Shown piece by piece: positions 32,866-41,610 of a DNA stretch of 44,771 bases (within the stretch, counting starts at the first letter, position 1; the number at the start of each line of letters is the position of its first letter). Both the position numbers and the translations under genes were made by a program. The notes under the pieces were generated by a model. That model was not told the DNA's origin, ran no database searches, and saw only the letters and a program-made list of their open reading frames with translations. The stretch comes from Clostridiales bacterium. GTDB lineage: Bacteria > Bacillota > Clostridia > Lachnospirales > Lachnospiraceae. The DNA is taken from positions 1 through 44,771 of the forward strand of contig JALFSR010000109.1 in assembly GCA_022778745.1 (NCBI GenBank), given 5' to 3'.

Positions 32866-33939
32866 ATGGCAACATTGAATTTACATAATCAGATAAATTT
32901 AGATACCGTTACGGTATCTGGAATATTTATAGATGAATATATGCCAAAAGCAAATGGAGAATTTGTAAAAATTTACCTTTATTTGCTGCGTAACTGGCAA
33001 AGACCAAATCAAACACTCTCCCTATCATGTATGGCAGATGTTTTCCATCTGACCGAACAGGATGTTCTTCGCGCACTTTCTTATTGGGAAAAAGAGGGTC
33101 TTTTGCGTCTTAGCTTTGATTTTAATCATAATTTGACCGATATTATTTTATTAGATATTACTTCTCCTGCGATTCCTGCTGTTACGGTCGCTCCTAAAAC
33201 TCCTGCTCCTTCTAATACAGCAGCACCGTCTACTCAGACAGAAACGACTATTTCGCAGCCTCCGCTTACTCCTAACCCTTCTATGATGGAAACATTAAGT
33301 CAAGATCCAAGTTTTTGTGAGCTGCTCAATGTCGCAGAAATTTATTTAAAACGAACTGTTCAGCCAATGGAGCAAAATATTCTCGGATACTGGTATCTTA
33401 TGTTTGAATGTTCTTATGATATTATGGAATACTTAATTGAATACTGTGTAGAACAGGGTCATACAAATATGAGCTATATCGAAACTGTTGCCCGTAACTG
33501 GCATGAACAGCACTTATTTTCTATTGCAGCAATTAAAGACTATACAACGAGCCGCTCAAAAATTGTATATTCGGTCATGCGTGCATTCGGTCTGCAAAAC
33601 CGTGGTCCTTCTTTAAAAGAAACTGATTTTATCCGTAAATGGAGCCGTACGTTTTCTGTTGATATGATATTAAAAGCATGTGAAAAGACAATGACTGCTG
33701 TACACAATCCAAGTTTTGAATATACCGATTCCATTTTAACAGCATGGAAACAGGCTGGAATCACTACATTAGAACAAGTATCGGCTCGTGACAAAGAATA
33801 TCAGACAAAACAAAAACAGACACCAGCTGCCCAACCATTTGGCAGAGTAAACCGAAAACCTGCATCTCAGTTTCACAATTTTAAACAGCGTACTACCGAC
33901 TATGATGAACTTGTTGCAAATTACTATGGTTACGAATAA
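32866..33939 (+). CDS. DnaD/DnaB-domain primosome protein
   Basis: 357 residues from ATG 32866 (AGGAGG twelve bases upstream; the open frame continues 22 codons further but without a site). An N-terminal winged-helix DnaD_N domain (about 1-100, FVKIYLYLLRNW...HLTEQDVLRALSYWEKEGLL), a Pro/Thr/Ala-rich linker (about 107-140), then two DnaD C-terminal modules (about 150-225 and 240-320) with the Y-x5-I-x6-W type signature (SYIETVARNW; YTDSILTAW). Such proteins remodel oriC DNA and help load the replicative helicase. It precedes a DnaI-like loader by 25 bp and follows a DnaA-box array, indicating a replication-initiation operon. Confidence 0.9.
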   Translation: MATLNLHNQINLDTVTVSGIFIDEYMPKANGEFVKIYLYLLRNWQRPNQTLSLSCMADVFHLTEQDVLRALSYWEKEGLLRLSFDFNHNLTDIILLDITSPAIPAVTVAPKTPAPSNTAAPSTQTETTISQPPLTPNPSMMETLSQDPSFCELLNVAEIYLKRTVQPMEQNILGYWYLMFECSYDIMEYLIEYCVEQGHTNMSYIETVARNWHEQHLFSIAAIKDYTTSRSKIVYSVMRAFGLQNRGPSLKETDFIRKWSRTFSVDMILKACEKTMTAVHNPSFEYTDSILTAWKQAGITTLEQVSARDKEYQTKQKQTPAAQPFGRVNRKPASQFHNFKQRTTDYDELVANYYGYE

Positions 33940-33964
33940 GAACTAACAAAGTGAGGAATTTTAT

Positions 33965-34948
33965 ATGCCTTTAAAAAATTCTCAATACGACTTGCTTATG
34001 CGTGAATACAACCGCAGACAACTCAATGCTGTACACCGTCAGCAAAAAAACATCGAACGAGCTTACAAGTTAGCTCCAGAATTAGAACAGATTGCTGTTG
34101 ATTTAACGACATTATCTGCTCAAAGAGCACGCTATTTCATTCAAGGAAAAAAAACAAATGCCAACGCACTGCGCAGCCAGATTTCTTCATTAAAACAGCG
34201 GCGACGTGTAATTCTTGCCGATCATGGACTGCCTGCCGATTATATGGAACTTCATTATCAATGTCCTGACTGCAAAGACACTGGCTATATTGGCAATAAA
34301 AAATGTCATTGTTTTCTGCAGGCTGCAGTTGATCTGCTATACGATCAGTCCAATTTAAAAGAAATATTGCGGCGTGAAAATTTTAATACATTTTCTTTTC
34401 GTTATTATTCTGCAGAATATCATCCTACTCTTAAGAGAAGTGTACGCGACTATATGAAAGATGTTGTAAATCGCTGCAAAACATATGTCTCTTGTTTTGA
34501 ACAACAGCATGGAAGTATTTTATTTACTGGAAATACTGGTGTTGGAAAAACATTTTTATCAAACTGTATCGCAAAAGAATTGATTGAACGGACAAATTCT
34601 GTCGTTTATCTAACTGCAACAGAACTTTTTGAGATTTTCTCCCGCAGCAGTTTTTCTTATCAAGAAGATGCCTGCGATGACGTCGATCATTATATTTTAG
34701 AGAGTGATTTGCTTATTATCGATGATCTCGGTACAGAGCGAACGAATTCTTTCACTGTCAGTAAACTTTTTTACTGCATTAATGAACGCATCAACCGCCG
34801 AAAAGGAACCATTATTTCTACCAATTTAAGTCCAGGTGATCTGCGTGACATATATTCCGAACGAATTGCCTCACGCATATTAAGCAGCTACGATATTATC
34901 CAGCTTTTTGGCAATGATATTCGTATTCAAAAAAAATTTGGTCACTAA
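33965..34948 (+). CDS. DnaI/DnaC-like AAA+ helicase loader
   Basis: 327 residues. N-terminal helical part, a zinc-binding segment CPDC (100-103) ... CHC (115-117) as in DnaI, then an AAA+ domain with Walker A GNTGVGKT (189-196), Walker B LLIIDDLG (249-256) and sensor TIISTNLSP. It would load DnaB-type helicase onto single-stranded DNA at the origin. GTGAGGA precedes the ATG; co-transcribed with the DnaD-like gene. The pairing replaces the B. subtilis dnaB-dnaI arrangement. Confidence 0.92.
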   Translation: MPLKNSQYDLLMREYNRRQLNAVHRQQKNIERAYKLAPELEQIAVDLTTLSAQRARYFIQGKKTNANALRSQISSLKQRRRVILADHGLPADYMELHYQCPDCKDTGYIGNKKCHCFLQAAVDLLYDQSNLKEILRRENFNTFSFRYYSAEYHPTLKRSVRDYMKDVVNRCKTYVSCFEQQHGSILFTGNTGVGKTFLSNCIAKELIERTNSVVYLTATELFEIFSRSSFSYQEDACDDVDHYILESDLLIIDDLGTERTNSFTVSKLFYCINERINRRKGTIISTNLSPGDLRDIYSERIASRILSSYDIIQLFGNDIRIQKKFGH

Positions 34949-34960
34949 TCCGCCTCGGAC

Positions 34961-34989
34961 TTGATTCCTTTTGAAAAACATGTTATAAA
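34961..34989 (+). promoter_or_regulatory. Sigma-A promoter of prs
   Basis: TTGATT (34961-34966), 17-bp spacer, TATAAA (34984-34989), 33 bp before the ATG. Confidence 0.6.
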
Positions 34990-35022
34990 TATTCCATAAG
35001 ACACCAAGGAGGAGAATAAATT

Positions 35023-36210
35023 ATGCCAGATACAGAACAGTTACAAACAATTCCAGTTGGACCACTTGCCTTTATTCCAATGGCAAGCTGTGCATCACTC
35101 GGACAGCAAGTTGACCAACATCTTGTAAAATGGAGAAATGAACGAGAAAATGAACATACTTCGACAATTCATTTCAATGGTTATTTAAAAGACAGCTACA
35201 TTATTCCTGCAAAAACACCTCGTTTTGGTTCCGGTGAAGCAAAGGGTGTTATTAATGAATCTGTTCGAGGTAATGATGTTTATATTATGGTTGATGTTTG
35301 TAATTATAGTCTTACTTACTCTCTTTGTGGTTATACAAACCATATGTCTCCAGATGATCATTTTCAAGACTTAAAGAGAATTATTGCTGCAGTTGGAGGC
35401 AAAGCACGCCGTGTTAATGTCATTATGCCATTTTTATATGAGAGCAGACAGCACCGCCGTACAGCAAGAGAATCTCTTGACTGTGCAATGGCTTTGCAGG
35501 AACTGACAAACATGGGTGTTGAGACAATTATTACTTTTGATGCCCACGATCCTCGCGTACAAAATGCAATTCCACTCAAAGGATTTGAAACTGTTTCCTG
35601 TACGTACCAGTTTTTAAAAGGTTTGCTTCGTGCAGAACCAGATCTTGCAATTGACAGCGATCATTTAATGGTAATCAGTCCAGATGAAGGCGGTACAAGC
35701 CGTGCCGTTACGTTTGCGAACTATCTTGGGGTTGATTTAGGTATGTTCTATAAGCGTCGTGATTATACACGCGTTGTAGACGGAAAGAATCCAATCGTTG
35801 CACATGAATTTTTAGGCAGCAACGTGGAAGGCAAAAATGTACTGATCATTGATGATATGATTTCTTCTGGTGACAGCATGATTGATGTCGCAAAAGAATT
35901 AAAACGCAGAAAAGCAAATAAAGTATTTGCCGCTGCTACATTTGGACTTTTCACAAATGGTATGGAAAAATTTGATAAAGCATACGAGGCTGGTCTGATT
36001 GACCGTGTTCTCACAACAAACTTAATTTATCAGACACCAGAATTATTATCCAGACCTTATTATGTAAATGTTGATTTAAGTAAATATATTGCTCTTTTAA
36101 TTGATAATTTAAACCATAATGCATCCGTTCAACATTTACTCATCCCAACTGACCGCATTAATCGTCTGTTAGAACATCATAAAGAACATTTAAATGAAAT
36201 AAATAAATAA
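35023..36210 (+). CDS. prs: Ribose-phosphate pyrophosphokinase, long divergent form
   Basis: Makes PRPP for nucleotide, His and Trp synthesis. It retains the two-fold phosphoribosyltransferase layout: the N-terminal half with FLYESRQHRRTARESLDCAMALQEL (catalytic flexible-loop RQ/R region) and FDAHDPRVQNAI, and the PRPP loop NVLIIDDMISSGDSM in the second half. At 395 residues it is some 80 longer than the classical enzyme, with an extra N-terminal segment (about 1-60) and a longer C terminus; the PRPP loop reads DDMISSGDS rather than DDMIDTAGT. This is a recognisable clostridial variant. AAGGAGGAG precedes the ATG. The stop codon lies inside an AAAT tandem repeat. Confidence 0.88.
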   Translation: MPDTEQLQTIPVGPLAFIPMASCASLGQQVDQHLVKWRNERENEHTSTIHFNGYLKDSYIIPAKTPRFGSGEAKGVINESVRGNDVYIMVDVCNYSLTYSLCGYTNHMSPDDHFQDLKRIIAAVGGKARRVNVIMPFLYESRQHRRTARESLDCAMALQELTNMGVETIITFDAHDPRVQNAIPLKGFETVSCTYQFLKGLLRAEPDLAIDSDHLMVISPDEGGTSRAVTFANYLGVDLGMFYKRRDYTRVVDGKNPIVAHEFLGSNVEGKNVLIIDDMISSGDSMIDVAKELKRRKANKVFAAATFGLFTNGMEKFDKAYEAGLIDRVLTTNLIYQTPELLSRPYYVNVDLSKYIALLIDNLNHNASVQHLLIPTDRINRLLEHHKEHLNEINK

Positions 36211-36222
36211 ATAAATAAATAA
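36196..36222. repeat. AAAT tetranucleotide microsatellite at the prs stop codon
   Basis: About six tandem AAAT units spanning the last codons of prs and the bases after its stop. Slippage would change only the last few residues. Confidence 0.8.
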
Positions 36223-36225
36223 TCA

Positions 36226-36283
36226 TAGTAAAAAGACTGCCAAAGAGAAAAATAAATTTTTCTCTTTGGCAGTCTTTTTACTA
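36226..36283. terminator. 28-bp perfect hairpin terminator after prs
   Basis: 36226-36253 pairs with 36256-36283 without a mismatch (core AGACTGCCAAAGAG/CTCTTTGGCAGTCT flanked by A- and T-runs). Symmetric, so it can stop transcription from both sides. Confidence 0.9.
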
Positions 36284-36296
36284 TAATTGAAATAAA

Positions 36297-36375
36297 TCAC
36301 CCTAATCGGGCTATTTTCTCATATTTTTCATGTCTCAAAATCATACAGTATGAAATGTATAAGCTGTTGCCCTTA
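36297..36375 (-). repeat. Dispersed TIR element, degenerate partial copy
   Basis: TCACCCTAATCGGGCTA then TTTCTCAT and TCAAAATCATA match, in reverse complement, the copy at 44618-44771 (GTAGCCCGATTAGGGTGA). Confidence 0.6.
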
Positions 36376-36383
36376 GTATTATT

Positions 36384-37616
36384 TTATTGCACAACTGACA
36401 TAATCTGCTGCTGAAGCTGTGCAAGACGTTCATAAGAAAATGTGGCATCTTGGAATCTCACGTCATGCTGTGCGGCAAGTTCTGGTGTATATTGTTCCCA
36501 TAAATATGTCGTCACAACATTATAATATCCACAGTTTGTATCTGTATTTTGGAAATGTGTCACTAATGTCTGCAAACTATGTGCCACAACATGTGATCCT
36601 GTATTATCTTTGCGAATTGTAATATCAGCAAGACCTCCAAGCATCGTTTCCGTCTTATATTGAATCGACTGGAAATTTCCAAGTGAATAATATACTAACA
36701 TCGGATCATCGCCCTCTCGCTGTATCCACTGCACAGGCTGAACAACATGAGGATGGCTTCCAATTACAATATCAACTCCCTGCTCTGCAAAAAACATCGT
36801 CCATTCTCTCTGCTTATCCGTAATATCAGCAAATACATATTCATCTCCCCAATGCGGGAATACAACTACCACATCTGCCATTTGCTTTGCTTTCGTAATG
36901 TCTTTTGCCATGCGATCGCGATCCATATAGTCAACAAGCCATGGTCGTCCCTGAACTGCATCATGTACATTTGTATCGTATGTATAGTTTAATAGTACAA
37001 GTTTAATTCCTCGTACATCCATCACCGTAATTGTGTCCTGATCTTCTTGGTTTTCGTGAACACCTAGAAGCGGAATATTCGGATAAGCCGTTCTCCAATA
37101 ATTTATCATATTATGCACACCAATATAATCCTGATCAATGATATGGTTATTTGCAGCTAATACAACATCAAATCCAGCATTGATAATAAATGATCCTACT
37201 TCTGTCCCTGTATTCAACATTGGATAATTTTGAATTCCAAGTTCTAGACCTCCCATCACACATTCCTGATTTATTACAGCAATATCTGCCTGCTGAACGA
37301 GTGGAGCAACATTTTCAAAGTTTTTTGTATAATTCCAAGTTCCGTCTGGCTGTTGTCCACTTAATGAATACGAACGGTGCATTAGATTATCACCAACCGC
37401 AATCAAACGCATCTCTGTCACTGGAACATCTTCTGGCTGTGTCAACGGCTGAGAAGCAGTATCCTGTGTCAGCGGTACAGACGACTCCATATGCTCTGGC
37501 TCTGCCTGTGTAACACTATTCTGTACACTTGGTTGCTTTTCAGAGCATCCCCCTAATACAATTACCATCACTGCTGTCAATATGAAACGCATTACTCCTA
37601 TTTTCCACTTTTTCAT
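36384..37616 (-). CDS. CapA-family (PGA_cap) metallophosphatase-like lipoprotein, copy 1
   Basis: 410 residues: lipoprotein signal ending LGGC, a Ser/Gln/Glu/Pro linker (30-65), then a CapA domain with metallophosphoesterase-like blocks IAVGDNLMHRSYSL, VINQECVMGG, LAANNHIIDQ, FPHWGDEY and GSHPHVVQP. CapA proteins act outside the membrane in poly-gamma-glutamate or wall-peptide metabolism. The ATG at 37616 overlaps the stop of the upstream transporter (ATGA), so translation is coupled; an ATG four codons earlier lies too close to AGGATGG. Last gene of the CapA-transporter-CapA operon and a paralogue of the first (39037-40359). Confidence 0.85.
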   Translation of the reverse strand: MKKWKIGVMRFILTAVMVIVLGGCSEKQPSVQNSVTQAEPEHMESSVPLTQDTASQPLTQPEDVPVTEMRLIAVGDNLMHRSYSLSGQQPDGTWNYTKNFENVAPLVQQADIAVINQECVMGGLELGIQNYPMLNTGTEVGSFIINAGFDVVLAANNHIIDQDYIGVHNMINYWRTAYPNIPLLGVHENQEDQDTITVMDVRGIKLVLLNYTYDTNVHDAVQGRPWLVDYMDRDRMAKDITKAKQMADVVVVFPHWGDEYVFADITDKQREWTMFFAEQGVDIVIGSHPHVVQPVQWIQREGDDPMLVYYSLGNFQSIQYKTETMLGGLADITIRKDNTGSHVVAHSLQTLVTHFQNTDTNCGYYNVVTTYLWEQYTPELAAQHDVRFQDATFSYERLAQLQQQIMSVVQ

Positions 37617-38971
37617 AAATTCATCCATCCTATAATTACAATACTAATAATGACTGCCGGAATACCAAACTGCATTATTTTTCTAATTTTGATCGAACAT
37701 TTTGGTCCTTCTCCTGTATTTATTTCTTTTAAAAATTCATGAAACCCCCACGTTCCATCGGTTGTACACTGAAGAGAGATAATTACTGCACCTGCTGGCA
37801 GTACCCATCTTCTGAGTAAAGCATCTACTCCAATTAAGGCTGTTGTCCCATCAGTTGCCGAAATTTTTACAGAAAATATTATAATACAAACCAAAATAAA
37901 CGCAATTAATACAGAGCTGATTCCTAATAATATGAAACAGGCTTTTTTTCTATCCCACTGAAACTGATCCATAAACATCTCTGTCATATTTTCGAATAAA
38001 ACAATTGCGCTGCTGGCAGCTGCACAAAATACAACAAGATATAATAAACATCCCCATATTCTTCCATGATCCATTCGTAAAAATACACGCGGCAATGTTT
38101 GAAATACAAGTTCTGCACCTAATGTAATTTCTTTTCCATATGCAACACAAACGCAAATAACTGCCGTCCCGGTCAAAAGCGATACCATCGTGTCAATCAC
38201 AGCAATCCAAATCGCTTCCCCTAAAATCGTTCTTTTTTTTGTCATATGCTTTCCAAGCATTGTCATCATTCCAACACCAAGCCCTAGCGTAAACAAGGCC
38301 TGATTCATTGCATCTTCTAATAAATGGGAAATCCCGCCTGCAGCTGCTTGTTTCCAATCTGGCTTAAAATAAAGGATTAATGCTTCCCCTAATCGTTTTT
38401 GAAATAACCCGTCTATTACTAAAAGAATTAAAAAAGCAAATAATAATACACTGAGTACACGAACGACTCGGACAACACCCTTGCTCATTCCAGCCAAACA
38501 ACAAATTACAGTAAAGCAAAGTACAATTGCTCCAAGCAAAAACAATTCACCTGCACTCGATGTCAGCTTCTGAAACAATCCAATCGTTGAGACAGCCGGA
38601 TTTGAAAATGTTCCAAGCACTGTCTGAAAAAAATAATAAATTGCCCATCCCGCTACTGGCACATAAATAGCAAAAAGTAAAAAATTACCCGCATACGTAA
38701 TAATGCATGGAACATATTCATATTGCCTTTCCTTGTCTAACTGCTGCATCGCATGAGAAATCGTCTGGCGAGATGCCCGTCCAATCGCCATCTCCATTGC
38801 AATAATTGGAATTCCAAGTATAATTAGAAAAATAAAATAAATAAAAAGGAATACACCACCTCCATAGTGAACCGTTAAGTATGGAAAACGCCATATATTT
38901 CCTATTCCAATCGTACAGCCTGCTGCCAAAAGCAGCAAATCTAAACGAGAATATATTCTTTCTTTTTCCAT
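37613..38971 (-). CDS. Sodium-dependent NSS-family amino-acid symporter
   Basis: 452 residues with about eleven to twelve transmembrane helices in the LeuT fold. The TM1 signature GCTIGIGNIWRFPY (18-31) is perfect, and the unwound TM1/TM6 region with sodium-ligand residues is recognisable; LeuT homologues carry amino acids or derivatives with Na+. The substrate is unknown. It lies between two CapA lipoprotein genes on one strand (65 bp from the first, ATGA overlap with the second), so import of a CapA product such as an amino acid released from an extracellular polymer or peptide is a reasonable inference. Confidence 0.9.
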   Translation of the reverse strand: MEKERIYSRLDLLLLAAGCTIGIGNIWRFPYLTVHYGGGVFLFIYFIFLIILGIPIIAMEMAIGRASRQTISHAMQQLDKERQYEYVPCIITYAGNFLLFAIYVPVAGWAIYYFFQTVLGTFSNPAVSTIGLFQKLTSSAGELFLLGAIVLCFTVICCLAGMSKGVVRVVRVLSVLLFAFLILLVIDGLFQKRLGEALILYFKPDWKQAAAGGISHLLEDAMNQALFTLGLGVGMMTMLGKHMTKKRTILGEAIWIAVIDTMVSLLTGTAVICVCVAYGKEITLGAELVFQTLPRVFLRMDHGRIWGCLLYLVVFCAAASSAIVLFENMTEMFMDQFQWDRKKACFILLGISSVLIAFILVCIIIFSVKISATDGTTALIGVDALLRRWVLPAGAVIISLQCTTDGTWGFHEFLKEINTGEGPKCSIKIRKIMQFGIPAVIISIVIIGWMNL

Positions 38972-39036
38972 TTATATTTAAGCGTCCCCTTTCTTTCCCT
39001 ATATTGTTTCTTATCACGCCTCATTTGTGTCCCACT

Positions 39037-40359
39037 TTATTGGCATCTGGACATCATATTTCTTCTGATCTGATCGAGCTTTTCATAAGAAAATGTAGGG
39101 TCTTTACTTATAATTCCATGCGGTGCTGCAGCTAATGCTGGACTGTACTGCTCCCACGGATATGTCGTAACAATATTATAATATCCAAGATCTGGTATTG
39201 TTAATTGATAATGTGTCACTAAATACTGCATTGCATGATTTACAACATAAGTGTCTCCACTTTCATCTTTAATAATCGTTACATCCGCTAATCCACCAAG
39301 CATCTGTTCCGTACGAAACTGCTCGGACTGAAAATTTCCTAACGAATAATAGACTAATGTCGGCTTATCATTTTCCCGTGGTATCCATTCTACTGGTTCA
39401 ATCACATGTGGATGCGCTCCGATAATCAAATCTGCACCCCAATCAGCCATCTTTTTGGCAAGTTCTTTCACTTCAGGAGTTGGTGTGTCGTTGTACTCCT
39501 CTCCCCAATGTGGAAATACAACTACAAAATCAGCCATCTGTTTTGCCTTTTTTATATCGGCTTCTATCTTTCCCTCTTCTAAATAGTCAACTAAATAAGG
39601 CTTTTCCTGAATTCCACTCTTTGAATTTGTATCATAAGTATAGTTTAACATCGCAATCCGAATTCCATTTTTATCAATCACACGAATGATCTTACTGTCT
39701 TCTTCTGTATCATGAATGCCAAGCAGCGGAATATCTGGATAATTCGTCTTCCAATAACGAATCATATTTTGCAGTCCTACTTCTCCTTGATCTAAAATAT
39801 GGTTATTTGCTCCTAAAATTACATTAAATCCAGCTTTTACTAAGTCCCTTCCTACTTCATATACTGTGTTAAAACACGGATATGTCTGAATTCCAAGTTC
39901 AATGCCTCCCATGACGCATTCCTGATTAACGACTGCAAGATCTGCCTGCTGAATAATCGGTGCTACATGCTGAAAATGATATGTAAAATCAAAACTGCCA
40001 TCTGACTGCTTTGCACTCATTGTATTTGACAAATGCATCAAATTATCCCCCACTACCATAAGACGCACCGATGCGATAACAGGATGTTCTGCTGCAGTCG
40101 GACCAGTTGACATCATTACAACTGATTCTGTCTGTTCTTGTCCTATTGACTCTGGATCTGTATGCGGCATCGTATGTTCTGCACTTGATGTCGTATTTTC
40201 CAGAGCAGAAGCCTCTTGTTCCGATTTCTCCTCTTTCGATGGGATCTGTGTGGATGCCATCTCAGTTGTCTGCTGTTTAATCTGATTTTCTGTTCCACAT
40301 CCGGCAATCATCATAATCATAATTAAAATCCATAAAGGAAACAAACGATTTCGTTTCAC
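39037..40359 (-). CDS. CapA-family (PGA_cap) metallophosphatase-like lipoprotein, copy 2
   Basis: 440 residues; signal peptide with lipobox IAGC, long Glu/Ser/Thr linker (25-95), CapA domain with MVVGDNLMHLSNTM, VVNQECVMGG, LGANNHILDQ, FPHWGEEY and GAHPHVIEP. It aligns along its whole domain with copy 1 (e.g. QECVMGGIELGIQTYP against QECVMGGLELGIQNYP), so the two are duplicates kept in one operon. Starts with GTG, supported by GGGAGGAATTTAA. First gene of the operon, with an extended -10 promoter at 40422-40430. Confidence 0.85.
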   Translation of the reverse strand: MKRNRLFPLWILIMIMMIAGCGTENQIKQQTTEMASTQIPSKEEKSEQEASALENTTSSAEHTMPHTDPESIGQEQTESVVMMSTGPTAAEHPVIASVRLMVVGDNLMHLSNTMSAKQSDGSFDFTYHFQHVAPIIQQADLAVVNQECVMGGIELGIQTYPCFNTVYEVGRDLVKAGFNVILGANNHILDQGEVGLQNMIRYWKTNYPDIPLLGIHDTEEDSKIIRVIDKNGIRIAMLNYTYDTNSKSGIQEKPYLVDYLEEGKIEADIKKAKQMADFVVVFPHWGEEYNDTPTPEVKELAKKMADWGADLIIGAHPHVIEPVEWIPRENDKPTLVYYSLGNFQSEQFRTEQMLGGLADVTIIKDESGDTYVVNHAMQYLVTHYQLTIPDLGYYNIVTTYPWEQYSPALAAAPHGIISKDPTFSYEKLDQIRRNMMSRCQ

Positions 40360-40421
40360 TTAAATTCCTCCCTTCCCAAACGTTAGAATTATTACTTTAT
40401 AACAACTTGGTATTGATATGC

Positions 40422-40430
40422 ATTATACCA
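40422..40430 (-). promoter_or_regulatory. Extended -10 promoter of the CapA-transporter operon
   Basis: Minus strand TGGTATAAT; a poor -35 (TTCCAA) lies 17 bp upstream, as common for extended -10 promoters. Confidence 0.55.
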
Positions 40431-40481
40431 TATTCTGTTCTATTTTGGAAGCATCCTTGCTCTTAATTATGAAAACAAGAG

Positions 40482-40510
40482 TTTACAAATATTTTGATTT
40501 CCCTTATACT
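40482..40510 (+). promoter_or_regulatory. Sigma-A promoter of the HAD gene
   Basis: TTTACA (40482-40487), 17-bp spacer, TATACT (40505-40510). Confidence 0.7.
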
Positions 40511-40574
40511 AAATTAATGACGTAGTTTATTCGACTATATTAATCTCGCCATACAACTTTAGGAGGATAATAAC

Positions 40575-41369
40575 ATGACTGACACAAAAATTATGTTTTT
40601 TGATATTGATGGTACACTTATTTCAGATGAAACAAAAGAATTTCCTGAATCTGCAATACGCTCTATTCGCCAGGCAAGAGCAAATGGTCATAAAATGTTT
40701 ATTAATACTGGACGTTGTCTTTATAATATTGATTCCTATATTCGCGATATTGGTTTTGATGGAATGGTCTGTGCATGTGGAACACATATTATTTATAACA
40801 ATCAAGACTTACTCTATGTGACTCAGCCGCTTGATCTCTGCTCTCTTGTTGTAAAGGCTGGCATTGACTATCACTTGGATGTTGTATTTGAATCACGTAC
40901 ACATATTGGATTTACTTCTAATCTTCGTCCATACGCTCAAGCTTTATATGAATCTTGTTTCGAACGTGGCTTTCAGCCACGCACTGACATATCATCGGAT
41001 GATTTTTCATTCGATAAATTTGTCGTTTGGATTGAAGAAGACAGTAATTTCCCTGCATTTTTAAATGCCGTTTCTCCATATTTTACTTGCATTGACCGTG
41101 GAGAAAACTTTAAAGAATTTGTTCCAATCGGCTATTCAAAGGCATCTGGCATTCAATTTTTACTTGATCATCTCAACATTCCACTTGATCATGCATATGC
41201 AATTGGAGACAGTAATAATGATCTCCCTATGCTCGAATACGTACCAAACAGTATTGCAATGGGCAACAGCCAGCCAAGTACTTTATTTGAAAAGGTAAGT
41301 TATATTACAACAACTGTGGAAGAGGATGGAGTGGAACACGCATTAAAACATTTTCACTTTATTGCATAG
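40575..41369 (+). CDS. Cof-type HAD-IIB phosphatase
   Basis: 264 residues of the HAD superfamily with a C2B cap. Catalytic Asp10 and Asp12 lie in FFDIDGTL, motif II is in FINTGR, and motif III/IV is YSKASGIQFLLDHL ... AIGDSNNDLPML. Cof-like enzymes dephosphorylate sugar phosphates, pyridoxal phosphate or flavin nucleotides; the substrate is not predictable. AGGAGG precedes the ATG by nine bases. Monocistronic with its own terminator. Confidence 0.9.
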   Translation: MTDTKIMFFDIDGTLISDETKEFPESAIRSIRQARANGHKMFINTGRCLYNIDSYIRDIGFDGMVCACGTHIIYNNQDLLYVTQPLDLCSLVVKAGIDYHLDVVFESRTHIGFTSNLRPYAQALYESCFERGFQPRTDISSDDFSFDKFVVWIEEDSNFPAFLNAVSPYFTCIDRGENFKEFVPIGYSKASGIQFLLDHLNIPLDHAYAIGDSNNDLPMLEYVPNSIAMGNSQPSTLFEKVSYITTTVEEDGVEHALKHFHFIA

Positions 41370-41453
41370 AAGTGAAATCAAGTACTTCAAAGTAAATCAA
41401 ACATCCCCTTCATAGCTTCCTTATAAACATAGAATTTAACGAAAATACTACTC

Positions 41454-41504
41454 AAAAAGGTCACGGTTTTACTAATCAATATATTTGTAAAACCGTGACT
41501 TTTT
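41454..41504. terminator. Bidirectional terminator between the HAD gene and bceB-like gene
   Basis: GTCACGGTTTTAC-like stem (TCACGGTTTTAC / GTAAAACCGTGA) flanked by A- and T-runs. Confidence 0.85.
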
Positions 41505-41610
41505 AGTTACTAATATTGTTATTTTTTTAATTTCTGTTATGAATTCATAATGAAATAATGATTCATTTATTCCTATTTACAGGTTGCTGTTATGTCTGTA
41601 CACAACTATA

